A stretch of DNA of 64,000 nt from Ephydatia muelleri (GCA_013339895.1 JABACO010000040.1:143737-207736), one strand, 5' to 3'. Counted from the stretch's first letter, positions 10,902 to 22,952 are shown. Numbers and translations are program-made. Notes: a model not told the origin generated them from the sequence alone.

Positions 10902-11227
10902 TCTATACACAGTAAGATTAATCAAATGCACACCATTGCAGCTGGACATGCAACACACCAATGACCAGCACAGCACAGTTGTCATGCATTACAATACACA
11001 AGCATGAATACAACATGACACACCAAAACAGCCCCAACACAGTACACATGTACACTAAATGCATGTGAAAGATAAGACATGCATATGTTCAAAGCTTTTC
11101 TCAAGGTTCATAGCCGAGCATGTTCAATACATGTACAGTACTGTAGCTTTATTTTATATAAAATCGGCTGTTTTGTACAGGTACAATTGCGGTTCAATGA
11201 ACATCATGTATGTGTACATGTACCTAC

Positions 11228-11326
11228 ATTACTGGCCTGATTGATATTAGCTCCAGCCTCCAATAGTGTCTCCACTACACCAAGATGTCCATCAAAACTT
11301 GCTGCATTCAATGGACTGCAACCATC
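11228..11326 (-). CDS. Ankyrin-repeat exon, 33 codons
   Basis: Begins DGCSPLNAAS and contains GHLGVVETLLEAGANIN. Acceptor TTGCAG; donor GTAGGT after AAT; phase 0/0. Its flanks match those of 14790-14888 on both sides, so exon plus introns were copied as one unit of about 3.56 kb. Confidence 0.82.
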
Positions 11327-11894
11327 CTGCAATACAAATGTCATCATAACTAGAGGCTGGACAAGTGGAGGTGGGTGTTGAAACATAACATATGACAGAT
11401 GTAACATTTCTGTACAAAGGGAGGTCAAAGGTGGAGGGCAAGATGACAGATGGGTGGGAGGGAAGGAACAGAGCCAGGGGAAGGAAAATAGGCTATACAC
11501 AAAACGTTACAGAAGGTGGGAACAGAAGAGTATAGAATTGTTGCCACAACAGATAGGGCATCCAGAGTCTATTGAAGTATGAGGTATTGTACCAGCAACT
11601 TGCAATTCTCTGTGTAATTTAATACCTTCTCCTGGCACTGATTTTTTTGGGTATGAACTGAATACATGGTACTCTCACGACTGGCAAAAAGGGGGAATTT
11701 ATACAAATGAACTTTTCGAGTAACACATTTTGTTGCATAATTTCAAACTTAATAGCCATTTCATTTTCAACCTAATACATATTTCATGATCAGCATGAAA
11801 AGCCCAATATTGATTGTATGGTTGTGCTTAAGGTTGTCAACCAAGGACTAACAGGACAAGATAACGAAAGTTGGTAACAACTTAATATCTAATT

Positions 11895-12330
11895 AATGCT
11901 TTCCCTGGGATGCTCCCCTTTCACTAAGTGTGCCTGATATTTGGTAGCTGTCAGGGTAATGCACAGAGATTACTGCCCATGTTCACTGTCACTGTTTTGC
12001 CCACTGAGGGGGCAGGCAACAGCCACAGCTGGACGATTGCTACCTAGCCAACAGGGACCAATGACAAGTGCTGGCTATCATTGGGTCGGCCTGTGTTCCA
12101 AACCATTACGCTGGCCATGGCTAGGTAGCTATTGGGGTAGAAGCCCTGAGGGTGCCACCCAAGTTATAGTGTAACTATATACCCCCAATAGGGTTTAAGG
12201 TGGGTTTATGGTTCCAGGCATGGGAGTACAAATACAACATGTGTGCATGTGCCAATGTGAGTGTGTAAATGTTACTGAGCTGAGGCTATGACTGCACTGT
12301 CTTAGGGCTGTGTCAGAGGGTGACACGTGT
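11895..12330 (-). mobile_element. 3' noncoding part of the DIRS-like element, copy B
   Basis: Close copy of 6590-6992, followed upstream on the minus strand by recombinase copy B. Confidence 0.6.
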
Positions 12331-12960
12331 ACACCTTGTAGGCTTCACTCTGCCATCTGCCTAGGTTCTTGATCGTTGCTGGGGATAGACCACTCCTAGA
12401 CACTGCTGTCGCTGCTCCAATTCTTAAGCTGTGGGTGTGGTATAGCCACACCTGCGGATCAGATGATGCAGGACCAATCTCAGTGCCCTGGAGGTGAGTG
12501 CTGTCCCTTATTCAAACAGAAAAAGGGGTTTCTTTGCAGATCGTGTCACCTGACCTAGGTATCTCTGCATTGCGAGGTGTGGGCAGCACGTGGTGTGTGT
12601 CTGACCGATGTTCATCTGGCAACTTTCCCCCCTCTGGTCTGTATTCATTTTCTAAATCACAACAACCATGCTGTCCTTACGCATGGTGATGTCCTTTGCG
12701 GTAAGGTGCTGGTCAGGATTAAACCCATGCTGGTTGGATACTTTAAACTTGCTGACACCAAAGAAGCCCAGTGTGATGGCTGCCAAGCGATCGTGAGATA
12801 GTTTGTAATCCCTGTCAAGTTCTGAAAGCATCTGCCCTAGCATCTCGTTTGTAATCGGTTGAAGTTTTGGCTTGAGGTGGGCTGCTGGCATGGAACATTC
12901 GACGCCTAGGTTGGTGCTCGCTGGACTCCTGTGACCGTTCATGTGGTGTAGGTAAGACAC
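12330..12960 (-). pseudogene. Tyrosine recombinase, copy B
   Basis: Matches copy A with more small deletions. The first catalytic box is damaged: LAAITLGFFGVSKFKV replaces the GLLRVSEF block, so the Arg is lost. The CRNGHRSPASTNLGVECSM leader and PKLQPITNEMLGQMLSELD are well preserved. Where copy A has a TGA stop this copy has CGA. Confidence 0.75.
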
Positions 12961-13254
12961 TGAGCATAAGAACTATACGAGGATCACCTGGATGTAGACC
13001 TCTCTGATGTTCTGAACTCTGTCAATGCAACCACTGCAACTGGTAGAACATATTCACTAGACAGAAAGGAGATGCAGAAAGCCAGTGCTGCTCTAAGAGC
13101 AAGATTTATGTCAACTGTACAAAGGGTGATGTGAATGTGGTTTGGAGATGATTCCTTTAAAAACACTGTGGCTGGGTGTTACGATAAGACAAGTGTGTGA
13201 CAATAAACTGATCAGACTATTTTATGGGGACTTAAAATGCACTGTGTACTGAGA

Positions 13255-13690
13255 GAAGAGTATTGCAACAAAGTAATTAAGTTGACAGTACAGTAACACT
13301 ACATCTACATCTAGTTGTTAGAAACAAGAGATGGAATTCACTGCAAGTGTCCAGAACAAAAGCTGAGCGGGCGAGGCATAAACAACGACGAGAATGAATG
13401 AAAAGCACTGTTGCATTCCTTCTCAATGAAAGTTGTTGTGAGTCTCATGGTGCATGGTATGTACAGAGCACCAGTCATAAGGGAGCTCCACATGCATGAG
13501 AGAAGTTGTCAACATCATGAATGAATAGAGAGGGCACTACAAGTACAAAAGCCCAGTCACAATACAGAAATTGAGAATAGAATGAGTGGCCTCTCATACA
13601 TGCATATGATCAGTTCAATGGAATAGAATGCAAGTGCATGTGCAATTGATAGGTTCAGCAGAACAGATCTTGCATGCAAGGTACATGTGT
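13255..13690. repeat. Dispersed duplicated block f (copy 1)
   Basis: Matches 48570-49020 almost throughout, starting at GAGAGAAGAGTATTGCA. In both places a GT-rich tract follows. This links the ankyrin cluster with the SRCR/kinase region 35 kb away. Confidence 0.85.
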
Positions 13691-13960
13691 GTGTGTGTGG
13701 TGTGTGTACCATCATTAGACAGGTTTAATGTTTGCCATGGGGTATGTGTGTATGTGTGCAGGTATATTGTACATGAGTATATGTGCACAAGATTCCATTT
13801 ATGTAACAATGTAAGTATACTGTACGTATGCATTTGTGTATGTGCACAATGTTTTGAAAAAGAATACAGTGAAAAGGTTCATTTACATAAGAATGCATTG
13901 TGTGCACAAGTGTGTACATTCATGTACGCTTTGTGAAAAAATAAGAACCCAAAGTCACTG

Positions 13961-14001
13961 CAAGAGGTACGAAGGCCATGCAAGAGGTACGAAGGCCATG
14001 C
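13961..14001. repeat. 20-bp direct duplication
   Basis: CAAGAGGTACGAAGGCCATG occurs twice in a row. Confidence 0.85.
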
Positions 14002-14348
14002 AATAAGGGGATCCGAATGAAGATGAGAAGATTAGCAAGGGCTATGGCAAAAGGTAAAGCTTCCTGTACAAAAGGTGCATGATGTGACCCCCCAACAAGA
14101 TACATGTATATGTGAATGTAGGTGTAACTACAGTGTACATGTACTGTCTAGAATAACAGACCACCATTACTATGAAGTCTTCTCACATGCATATCTACAT
14201 GTACAGTGTACATGCACACGTGCACTATTGCATACCACACGTGTACTCGTAGTCACAACACATATGCACACACGCATCTGGATGAATGGATGCTACAGTG
14301 TTTCAATACGGAATGCCCATAAAATACATAGTTAATTGATTATACCAT

Positions 14349-14472
14349 GTGTGTACAAAAGAACGCAACAAAATAAGCGTTTAACTATCGTCAGGATTGA
14401 GAGAAACATTGTCTCTCAATCCTGAGGTGAAAGTTAAACACTGCTTCTATTCTTGCATTCTTTCGTAGACAC
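14349..14472. mobile_element. Palindromic MITE-like element (copy 2)
   Basis: Diverged copy of 10782-10901 in the duplicated ankyrin intron, with the same AGGATTGAGA/TCTCAATCCT core and a GTAGACAC right end. Confidence 0.6.
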
Positions 14473-14789
14473 CTGTATACAGTAAGTGTAATCAAATGCA
14501 CACCATTGCAGCTGGACATGCAACACACCAATGACCAGCACAGCACAGTTGTCATGCTATTACAATACACAAGCATGGATACAACATGACACACCAAACA
14601 ACCCCATTACAGTACACATGTACACTAAATGCATGTGAAAGATAAGACATACATATGTTCAAAGCTTTTCTCAAGGTTCATAGCTCAGCATGTTCAATAC
14701 ATGTACAGTACTTTGGCTTTATTTTATATACAATCGGCTGTGTTGTACAGGTACATCAATGAACATCATGCATGTGTATATGTACCTAC

Positions 14790-14888
14790 AATATTGGCCT
14801 GATTGATATTAGCTCCAGCCTCCAATAGTGTCTTCACTACATCAAGATGTCCACCAAAACTTGCTCCATACAATGGACTGCAACCATT
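14790..14888 (-). CDS. Ankyrin-repeat exon, 33 codons
   Basis: Begins NGCSPLYGAS and contains GHLDVVKTLLEAGANIN. Acceptor CTGCAG-type with AG at 14889-14890, donor GTAGGT; phase 0/0. Sister of 11228-11326. Confidence 0.82.
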
Positions 14889-15454
14889 CTGCAATACAAT
14901 TGTCATCATAACTAGAGGCTGGACAAGTGGAGGTGGATGTTGAAACATAACATATGACAGATGGAACCTTTCTGTACAAAGAGAGGTCAAAGGTGGAGGG
15001 TAAGATGACAGATGGGTGGGAGGGAAGGGACAGAGCCAGGGGAAGGAAAATAGGCTATACACAAAGCGTTACAGAAGGTGGGTACAGAAGAGTATAGAAT
15101 TGTTGCCAACAACAGATAGGGCGTCCAGAGTCCTTTGGACTATGAGGTATTGTACCAGCAACTTGCAACTCTCTCTCTCATTTCATACCTTCTCTTGGCA
15201 CGGATTTTTGGGGGTATGAACTGAATACATGGTACTCTCACGACTGGCAAAAAGGGGGAATTTATACAAATGAACTTTTCGAGTAACACATTTTGTTGCA
15301 TAATTTCAGACTTAATAGCCATTTCATTTTCAACCTAATAGATATTTCATTATCAGCATGAAAAGCCCATTATTAATTGTCTTAAGGTTGTCAACCAAGG
15401 ACTAACAGAACAAGGTAAAGAAAGTTGGTAAAAATTTAAAATCTAATTAATGCT

Positions 15455-15975
15455 TTCCCTGGGATGCTCCCCTTTCACTAAGTGTGCCTGATATTTGGTA
15501 GCTGTCAGGGTAATGCACAGAGATTACTGCCCATGTTCACTGTCACTGTTTTGCCCACTGAGGGGGCAGGTAACAGCCACAGCTGGATGATTGCTACCTA
15601 GCCAACAGGGACCAATGACAAGTGCTGGCTATCATTGGGTCGGCCTGTGTTCCAAACCATTACGCTGGCCATGGTTAGGTGGCTATTGGGGTAGAAGCCC
15701 TGAGGGTACAACTCAAGTTATAGTGTAACTACATACCCCCAATAGGGTTTAAGTGGGTTTATGGTTCCAGGCATGGGAGTACAAATACAACATGTGTGCA
15801 TGTGCCAATGTGAGTGTGTAAATGTTACTGAGCTGAGGCTATGACTGCACTGTCTTAGGGCTGTGTCAGAGGGTGACGCGTGTACACCTTGTAGGCTTCA
15901 CTCCGCCATCTGCCTAGGTTCTTGATCGTTGCTGGGGGTAGACCACTCCTAGACACTGCTGTCGCTGCTCCAATC
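15455..15975 (-). mobile_element. Truncated DIRS-like 3' end, copy C
   Basis: Copy of the 3' noncoding part plus only the last 45 or so codons of the recombinase (the IGAATA..LGRWRSEAY region). The match stops abruptly at about 15975, where unrelated sequence begins. The break is a truncation within the amplified intron unit. Confidence 0.7.
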
Positions 15976-16099
15976 CAATATATACCATGCCTGGAACCAG
16001 ACCCCTAAACCTGTTTGGTGGTTATGGTCTGTGGCTATATGCTGGGCAGGGAGGGATAGTATGCTTAGCTAGGCCTTTGATGTTTATCTAAAAGTGAGG

Positions 16100-16480
16100 C
16101 TTCACTGACAATGTTTACTTAGACCTAAACAAAACACATAATTGTTCATAATCAAAGCACCTGCTACATACACTGGATGGCACACTGCTGACAGATTTAC
16201 ACCCAATCACCACACAGTAACAGTTAACAGTTACATACAGTGTAAGTGTATACACCAGATCACACCCACACATCATGAACAAACACTCACACACACAGAC
16301 ACATCCACATCTGAAGCTAACAGGGTCATTCCACATGAAATGTACCACCCTGAATACCTCACCCTCTCATATTAACATCCCACTCTCATATATTATATGC
16401 ATTACTATTGTGCATACATATTGCTTAACACTTGTACCAAATTCCCAAATGTACTGAAAGGGTAGAAATTTCTTTCTGAC
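16100..16480. repeat. Dispersed duplicated block g (copy 1)
   Basis: The part from about 16260 matches 47640-47880 (CATCTGAAGCTAACAGGGTC, then CACCCTGAATACCTCACCCT). I see no gene in it. Confidence 0.75.
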
Positions 16481-16714
16481 CTTTCAATGCATATGGCCAC
16501 GCGCGGTGGTATAAGCTATAGGCATGTAGTGAACAAAAGTGATGCATTGATAAAGTACGCAGCTTGGAAATGAGCCCCTTTGCTCTTACACGCATACACA
16601 AAATGTTAGTTAGCTTATAGCTCGTGTCTATCTGTTATGACATCATTAATACTTGGTGGTTACTGTGTAAACAAACGAAGTACAACAAGGTGAATTCAAA
16701 ATGAGTATTACAGT

Positions 16715-16800
16715 CCAGTGGTTCGTCTCTCCATACATATGACAGGCAAGTGCCTTAGGGATATTAGCAGCACCTAAACAACACCTAATTTGTATTGTTA
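16715..16800 (-). mobile_element. Small DIRS-like 5' fragment
   Basis: GTGGTTCGTCTCTCCAT and CCTTAGGGATATTAGCAGC match the upstream end of the RT fragment near 4935-5000. CACCTAAACAACA also matches sequence by the copy-2 RT at about 8412. Confidence 0.5.
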
Positions 16801-17076
16801 AACAAGCTCATTACAAAAGTGTTCCACATGAGAGGACATGGTGGCATAAAGCATGATGATTTGACTTGGAATGACCCTGTAGTACATAGATCTACATGTA
16901 CATGTAACCCCTGCTCTTCAAGAATTCTGACAACATGTAGCTTGCATTGGACTGTTGTGTAACCTGAAATTGTTCTAGTCCCCAACAGGAATGTCACACA
17001 TCCATATATGGAATCACGTGGGAGTGCATGAACATCCTCTTCATTTGAATGTGAATAAATTATAATGTACACCTAC

Positions 17077-17175
17077 CTTATTGGTCTCACTGATATTTGC
17101 TCCAGCCACCATTAATGTCTTCACTACACCAAGATGTCCATTAATACTTGCAATGTATAATGGTCTCCAACCATC
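17077..17175 (-). CDS. Ankyrin-repeat exon, 33 codons
   Basis: Begins DGWRPLYIAS; GHLGVVKTLMVAGANIS follows. Acceptor AG at 17176-17177, donor GTAGGT, phase 0/0. More diverged than the exons to its left. Confidence 0.82.
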
Positions 17176-17483
17176 CTGCAATACAAATGTCATCCTAACC
17201 AGAGGTGTAGGTGGACCAATTTTCACTGTACAACTTGGTCTCTCTGGACAATGGCTGTGACAAAATTGTAGCAACTTGCAAAGTAGTAATTGTACAACAC
17301 ACTGTATACTAAATGCTTACAACATTTGTTGTTTTATGTCAAAGTGGTATGGTCTTGCTTAATTCATTAAACTCACTCTTTTCCCTCTCACACGCTCATC
17401 ATGGAGGGGATCCATTTTGGACTGGCAGTTGGGCCACTGTGTAAATTGGACTGCCCTTGTACATGTACAGATGTACATATGTA

Positions 17484-17736
17484 ATCGCTTCCACGAAAAT
17501 GGACCTAGCGCATACATTATAAAATTTCAAGTACATGCAATAGAAATGTAATACTTGCGTTGAAATGTTCGGCTAATTAAAAATGTAGAGCTTATACTGT
17601 AACTCCATGATAGATACACCGATTCTCAGTGCATAAGAAGTAATGTGTAGGGAGACATTTCAGACTTCTAGAATGTCAAACAAAATTGAAATCTTGAAAA
17701 AACATGCATTAGGTCCCTTTTCGCGGAAATGATCCC
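17484..17736. mobile_element. MITE-like element family 2, copy 1
   Basis: Inverted ends: ATCGCTTCCACGAAAATGGA at the left and, reverse-complemented, GATCATTTCCGCGAAAAGGG at the right. The interior is shared, in opposite orientation, with 37436-37662. No coding capacity. Confidence 0.65.
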
Positions 17737-17956
17737 AAATCAGGTTGCATGCAACTTGACACATTATAGCACCAGACCTACTAGCATAAAGTTTCCCTAT
17801 TAAGGTCCCAGGTGATCACACTGACTTTATTCTGCTTCAGTGCCATTGTACAGTATTATGATCTAATCGTACAAGTATATAAAAACTTGGGAATAACTGC
17901 ACATATGTGATAGTTCAAGTTAAAGCATATCATTAAATAACCATCCCACTACTTAC

Positions 17957-18058
17957 ATCAGATCTTGCTATGTTCACATCAGCACCTGCTCCCAACAATG
18001 TCTGTACGACATCATGATGACCTTTCTCACTCGCCACATACAATGGAGTTGTGTTGGT
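17957..18058 (-). CDS. Ankyrin-repeat exon, 34 codons (second type)
   Basis: A 102-bp exon beginning TNTTPLYVASEKGHHDVV and ending GADVNIARSD. Acceptor CCAG, donor GTAAGT, phase 0/0. This second exon type alternates with the 33-codon type: order on the minus strand is 19666 (II), 18953 (I), 17957 (II), 17077 (I). Confidence 0.8.
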
Positions 18059-18331
18059 CTGGTAAAGGAGTGAAGGAACGAAACAGAGCAAACATACACT
18101 TGGCATACAACTCCATCACCATGTACATGTACATGTATAGCAATACATGTATGCAAGGGAGAACAGTGTGAGTGAAGAGAGATGGGGAGGAGAGAGGGTG
18201 GGGGAGGGAAAAGGACGTGGTATCAGGACCCACGCTAGTAGGTCCTATGTAGGATTGGCTCCATGGACATGGTTTTCGTTCAAGCATTTGAAAACGATAC
18301 CGAAGCATTGCCTTTATATATAATCTATAAA

Positions 18332-18589
18332 ATATGGGACAGTTTCCGCGAAAATTGCCCCATGGTTAAAATGTTATAAAAATGCATCGCGTTTGAATCG
18401 CTATAACGTCCCAACGGATACCGCTATCGACTTTCTATTTTCAACACTTCATAGTGGAATGGTGTAGTATGAAGTATTGAAAATAGGAAGCCGATTGCAT
18501 TATCCGTTGGGAAGTTATAGCGATTCAAACGCGATGCATTTTTATAACATTTTAACCGTGGGGCAATTTTCGCGGAAACTGTCCCATAT
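18332..18589. mobile_element. 258-bp near-perfect palindromic element (family 1), copy 1
   Basis: The element reads ATATGGGACAGTTTCCGCG inward from both ends. Arms of about 115 bp pair almost completely around a short loop (TAGTGGAATGGTGTAG). TA flanks the TGGGACAG ends on both sides, consistent with a TA target. The same length and sequence recur at 46515-46772. Confidence 0.78.
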
Positions 18590-18952
18590 GTACATATAAC
18601 TGTACACATCGTTGTACGGTGCCATTTTAGTAGAGTGCCAATTCGGCACTTCAAATCCGCCATTTATTTGGTTCTCCTTATTCATCTTCTCCATCACTTC
18701 ATCACATGTAACTCGCAATAGGAACATCATACGAAGACCAAATAAACATCAAATTGTAGCATTCTACATCCAAACTCTCCTTTTTATAAATATAACATGT
18801 GCAAAGTATGGACCTGTGTAAAATGTGTAAAGTGCTAGCAAAGTATTACATCATTGCAGGTTCCGGAAGAGTAAAGGCATGAGCAAGCTATCATATACAT
18901 CCATGTACCATACATGTTTACAACTGTACTGAATACATACATGGCCACCTAC

Positions 18953-19051
18953 CTTATTGACTTGATCGATATTAGCTCCAGCCTTCAATAGTGCCTTCAC
19001 TACATCAAGATGTCCATTACAACTTGCTGCGTACAATGGACTGCAACCATC
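18953..19051 (-). CDS. Ankyrin-repeat exon, 33 codons
   Basis: Begins DGCSPLYAAS; GHLDVVKALLKAGANID follows. Acceptor AG at 19052-19053, donor GTAGGT, phase 0/0. Confidence 0.82.
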
Positions 19052-19665
19052 CTGTAATACAACTGTCATCTCAACGAGAGACTAGACACTGAAAAGTGGT
19101 CTGAATCAACAAATTTTCACTACTAAAAATTTGGGCCATTATAATTGCATACAATGTACATCTTACCCTACATGTAGGGATATAATTAAAGCATGCATTT
19201 GGACACTGGACAGAGCTGTGTGTGAATGTGGTCCAGGCTTGTGAAAAGTGTCCGCATTCATTAACTCTTTGAATGCTATATGGTTACAAGTGCAGCAAGC
19301 ATATGCATGCATCATAGAGCTGTAACTAATCAACACATTTTTGCACGCAATATGTAACTCATGCATGAATGGCATAACGGTTGTGTGTGCATGCATATAC
19401 GCACTTGGCATTCAAAGAGTTAATCACATCTAGCTTAACACCAATTTTCTCTGTACAATGCACTCATCAAGGAGGAGATCTATTTAGGACAGGCAATTGT
19501 GTCTCTGCTGGCTACACTTGATCCGTCTACATAGGACTGTGAAGCACTAGTGTGGTGTACTTAATATTCAATCACATGCTGAACTGTTGGGAAATAGCTT
19601 ATTTATTATTATTTATAACTGCTATGCCCACATGTGTCATAGAGTTTCAACATCATATCACTTAC

Positions 19666-19767
19666 ATCAGATCTTGCTTCATTCACGTCAGCACCTGCTC
19701 CCAACAACCTCATCACTCCTTCATAATCACCCTTCTCACTCGCCACATACAGTCGAGTTGTTTTGTT
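19666..19767 (-). CDS. Ankyrin-repeat exon, 34 codons (second type), most upstream seen
   Basis: Begins NKTTRLYVASEKGDYEGV and ends GADVNEARSD. Acceptor ACAG, donor GTAAGT, phase 0/0. The helix-1 consensus TPL is TRL here. No further ankyrin exon or clear start exon is visible between here and 23 kb, so the gene's 5' end is unresolved. Confidence 0.78.
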
Positions 19768-20671
19768 CTGTCAAGGAAGTGAAGGAACAAAATTAAAAAC
19801 CATACAAGTTTCAAATACTTAGACTTGGGGGGAGGGGGGGTGGACTGAAAGTCATCCACATGGTGATAATTGGGTGACAACCTTTTCATGTATGGTGAAA
19901 ATGGATGACCTCCCCCCCCTCCCGTTCCTACGCCTCTGATATAACCACCTCCGTGTGCATTATAGCAATCTGCAGGATTAATGAAAGATGGAAAGAGAGA
20001 TGGGACAACACACAAGTACTCGTCATTGCAGATTAATCACGTGTGCGCACACGTTTGCATCGCCGCCACCAATTAATCTAATCACAAGAATTACTTCGAG
20101 TTATCCATACCAGTATCATCAATGCACTGGAAATCAAATATGCCATGCCTCTGTGCCTCAGATTCTGTACTAGAACACACTCAGAAAAAATCTCAGATAA
20201 AAATGGCGACGCATATTCTCTCACATGACTGCACGTGCCACGCCTGGTGGTCTGGTGGGGGTGACGCGGCAATTACGAATAGTACAATGTAATCGCTGCA
20301 TGAGTAAGGCCGCCTCAGCAATTTGTGGCTATGTATAATTATTATACATGTATAATGTCGTAAATAGGCTTGTTTCAATACGTTTTGAACAAGCCGTTGT
20401 TACTGTTTGATAGGTGCTAAAGCATTCGCTTTCACCTAAAATATATTGTAGTAGACAATATATCATATGCGCACTCCTTGCATTGCAATCCTATTTGAAA
20501 TGCAGCCGGTGTTTACAGCTCTATCGTACCTCAGTTTACATGTAAGTTGAGCGTACGAAGCGCAGACAAATTCCGGCAGTATGGTGAATCGTCACATTAA
20601 GAAATTCCAATACATCGAGGGGGCATCTTTGCATTTTAACCGATAGGTTGGGAGATCATAATGATTTGCAA

Positions 20672-20797
20672 TTATTTCATGAAAAGGGACCTAGTGCATA
20701 TTATTAAAATTGTTATAAAAATGCCTTACGTTTAAATCGCTATACAGTTCGGAGGGGTAAATGCTATCGACTTTCCATTTTCAACACTTCATAACAC
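20672..20797. mobile_element. Partial MITE-like element with mixed family-1/family-2 features
   Basis: Starts with the family-2 end (TTTCATGAAAAGGGACCTAG) and continues with the family-1 interior (ATAAAAATGC, AAATCGCTATA, GCTATCGACTTTC, TTTTCAACACTTCATA). It stops where the palindrome centre would be; the other arm is missing. Confidence 0.55.
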
Positions 20798-21739
20798 ACC
20801 ATCTCTGTATGTGAATGTGAATGTATATTTTCGTGTCTTACACAAGCTCCATGTCGATGTTATGAGACCTGATTGCCCATGGGGTTCGAAACTGCCAGAT
20901 CTTCAGGTAGGAGCGTCCAATTCGTTTCAAACTCAGTGTGTAGGTAGAGGGGTCCTTTCGCTATTGAGTTTTTCGGTTCATTAATTTTAAAGTTATCCGT
21001 TACGGAGACACAGCTGTGCAAAGTTAATGCACTTTCCAGCTCTATGAGCGCCATTATTAATTGTATGCAACATCTCCCAATCAACAATAAATTTCGATAA
21101 CTTCTTTGTTCCTTCCATTCTTCGCCTAAAATTAAGCTAGGTGTTCGCAACAATTTTGCCTCATCCAGAAAGCGAGTTTATTAACTTTTCGCTTCGCAAG
21201 ACGATCGTACCAAATTGATTAATCTTTGCAGTATTCTTGCGCCTCCCACATCGCGGTGGCGTGAGTAAGGCTATTGCTACGCACTTGCATCATCCTCTAG
21301 TCATGTAATAAAGCTTCCAATTTGCTATTAGTATAGCCCTTGCTAAAATTCTTGTCACGCCCACTCAGCTACACATGCAATGACATCGGTCTTATTTTTT
21401 ACAATTTTCAGCTCACGCATAGTACATGAACATGCACTCATGCTGGCTCACACAGCCTTATGCACTTGTGCACACACTTGCATTGTTGTGCACATAAACC
21501 TGTACCCCATCGTATTGCATATTCTTATATGCACAAGTACACGTACAGTACTATAGGTGGCACATGATGATACACTCTCACCATACTTTGTCACATGCAT
21601 GGGATCTATTCCATTTAACTGTGTGCACTTTTGAGTTGGTTTATGTACTGAGCTTCTGTACCACTCTCTTAGTTTTTCACCTGCATTGTTGTTGAAGCAT
21701 TCCTTACAGCAACTCCCTCACATGTGCAGCTACATACAG

Positions 21740-22005
21740 CGTCCCATAGGATGGATGACTGTCATGCATCCTGTGCGCATAGGATTGGTCCTCTATTTGT
21801 GCATATGATTCCCATAGGGTTAGTCCTTTGTACACACAGGTACCTCGTGTCCCTATAGGATTGTTCATTTGTGCATGCATTGTGTCCCCATAGGCCCATA
21901 CAGTTGGTCCTTTGTATGTAAACGTATTCCCTTCTATTGATTCTCAGTTTCTCATTGGATTGGTCCTTTGTGCTTGCATACACTGTACATCGTGTCCCCA
22001 TACCA
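21740..22005. repeat. Degenerate tandem repeat, about 60-70 bp units
   Basis: Repeated words CATAGGATTGGTCCT, TTTGTGCAT and CGTGTCCCCATA recur four or five times with heavy divergence. No coding signal. Confidence 0.5.
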
Positions 22006-22285
22006 TTGTATGCATGCATGTGGCAAAGATATATTTACCTCAACATGCCTACATATTCCTATGCACTCACCACATAATCTTTCTTTAGTGGAGAAGTGTG
22101 TAATAAAGCTTTCTTATTTGGCACAACCCCACATCATTCTTTATGCCTCAGCTATTGCGGCTTATGCTGACTTTAAGTCTCTTTTTGCCTACACCATATG
22201 GAGTGCGTGATCATACCCTCATACTGGTTCACACACCCTTATGCATGCATATACGTTGTGCAAATGGCACTGTACTATTCTTGAG

Positions 22286-22291
22286 TACATC

Positions 22292-22330
<39 letters not shown>
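22286..22330. repeat. CA microsatellite
   Basis: Pure (CA)n for about 30 bp, then CAAACACAACAAAA. Confidence 0.9.
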
Positions 22331-22331
<1 letters not shown>

Positions 22332-22513
22332 ACAAAACGTATGCACCATGACACATATGGCAACACCATAACACTCTCTAATAATGATGATACACCCAAA
22401 TACATTCAAGTGTAATGTCTGTATCTCTGAACGTTTCCTCTGCACAAGCGTGAAACAGCTCTAGAAGCAACAGCTAAATTGTTACTATAGCTTGTGTATG
22501 ACTGTGTAAACTT

Positions 22514-22952
22514 ACCATGGGCCCTGACCCACCACAATCTGTAACGATAGGTAGGTACAATAATGTCATCACCATAGGTAACAGCCTAACCTGACAGGCC
22601 AACAGTACAATGTTGCACCACTAGTTGAATGCAGGGAATTCAACGAGTGTTATTGCACACCATCATCCAGATTTCTGTTCCTGGCCTAGCACAATTAGTA
22701 CAAAGTAAGTATTGTGCTTCCCATCCCGCCCTTGCTATACCCTTCTAGGAGTACTTGAACACTCGCTTCATTCCCTGCATACATGTACGACTAGTGTGAT
22801 CTGCAACACTGTGTGCTGCCTCTTCTTGATGGAAAACTATGCACCACGCATATAAAGTGTTTTTTTTTGTGTGAAGGCTGTGGCAATGAATTTTATTGTA
22901 CATGTAGCTACCCTATCATGCAGATTGTGGCAGGTCAGGCCCACTGGTAAGT
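22514..22952. repeat. Pair of 31-bp inverted repeats bounding 375 bp
   Basis: TTACCATGGGCCCTGACCCA at 22514 is the inverse of TGGCAGGTCAGGCCCACTGG near 22930, with CAGATTGTGG on the inner side. The enclosed sequence has no reading frame. It could be a non-autonomous element; the arm at 22930 is continued by TTACACAGACATAA, which also occurs near 48440. Confidence 0.4.
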
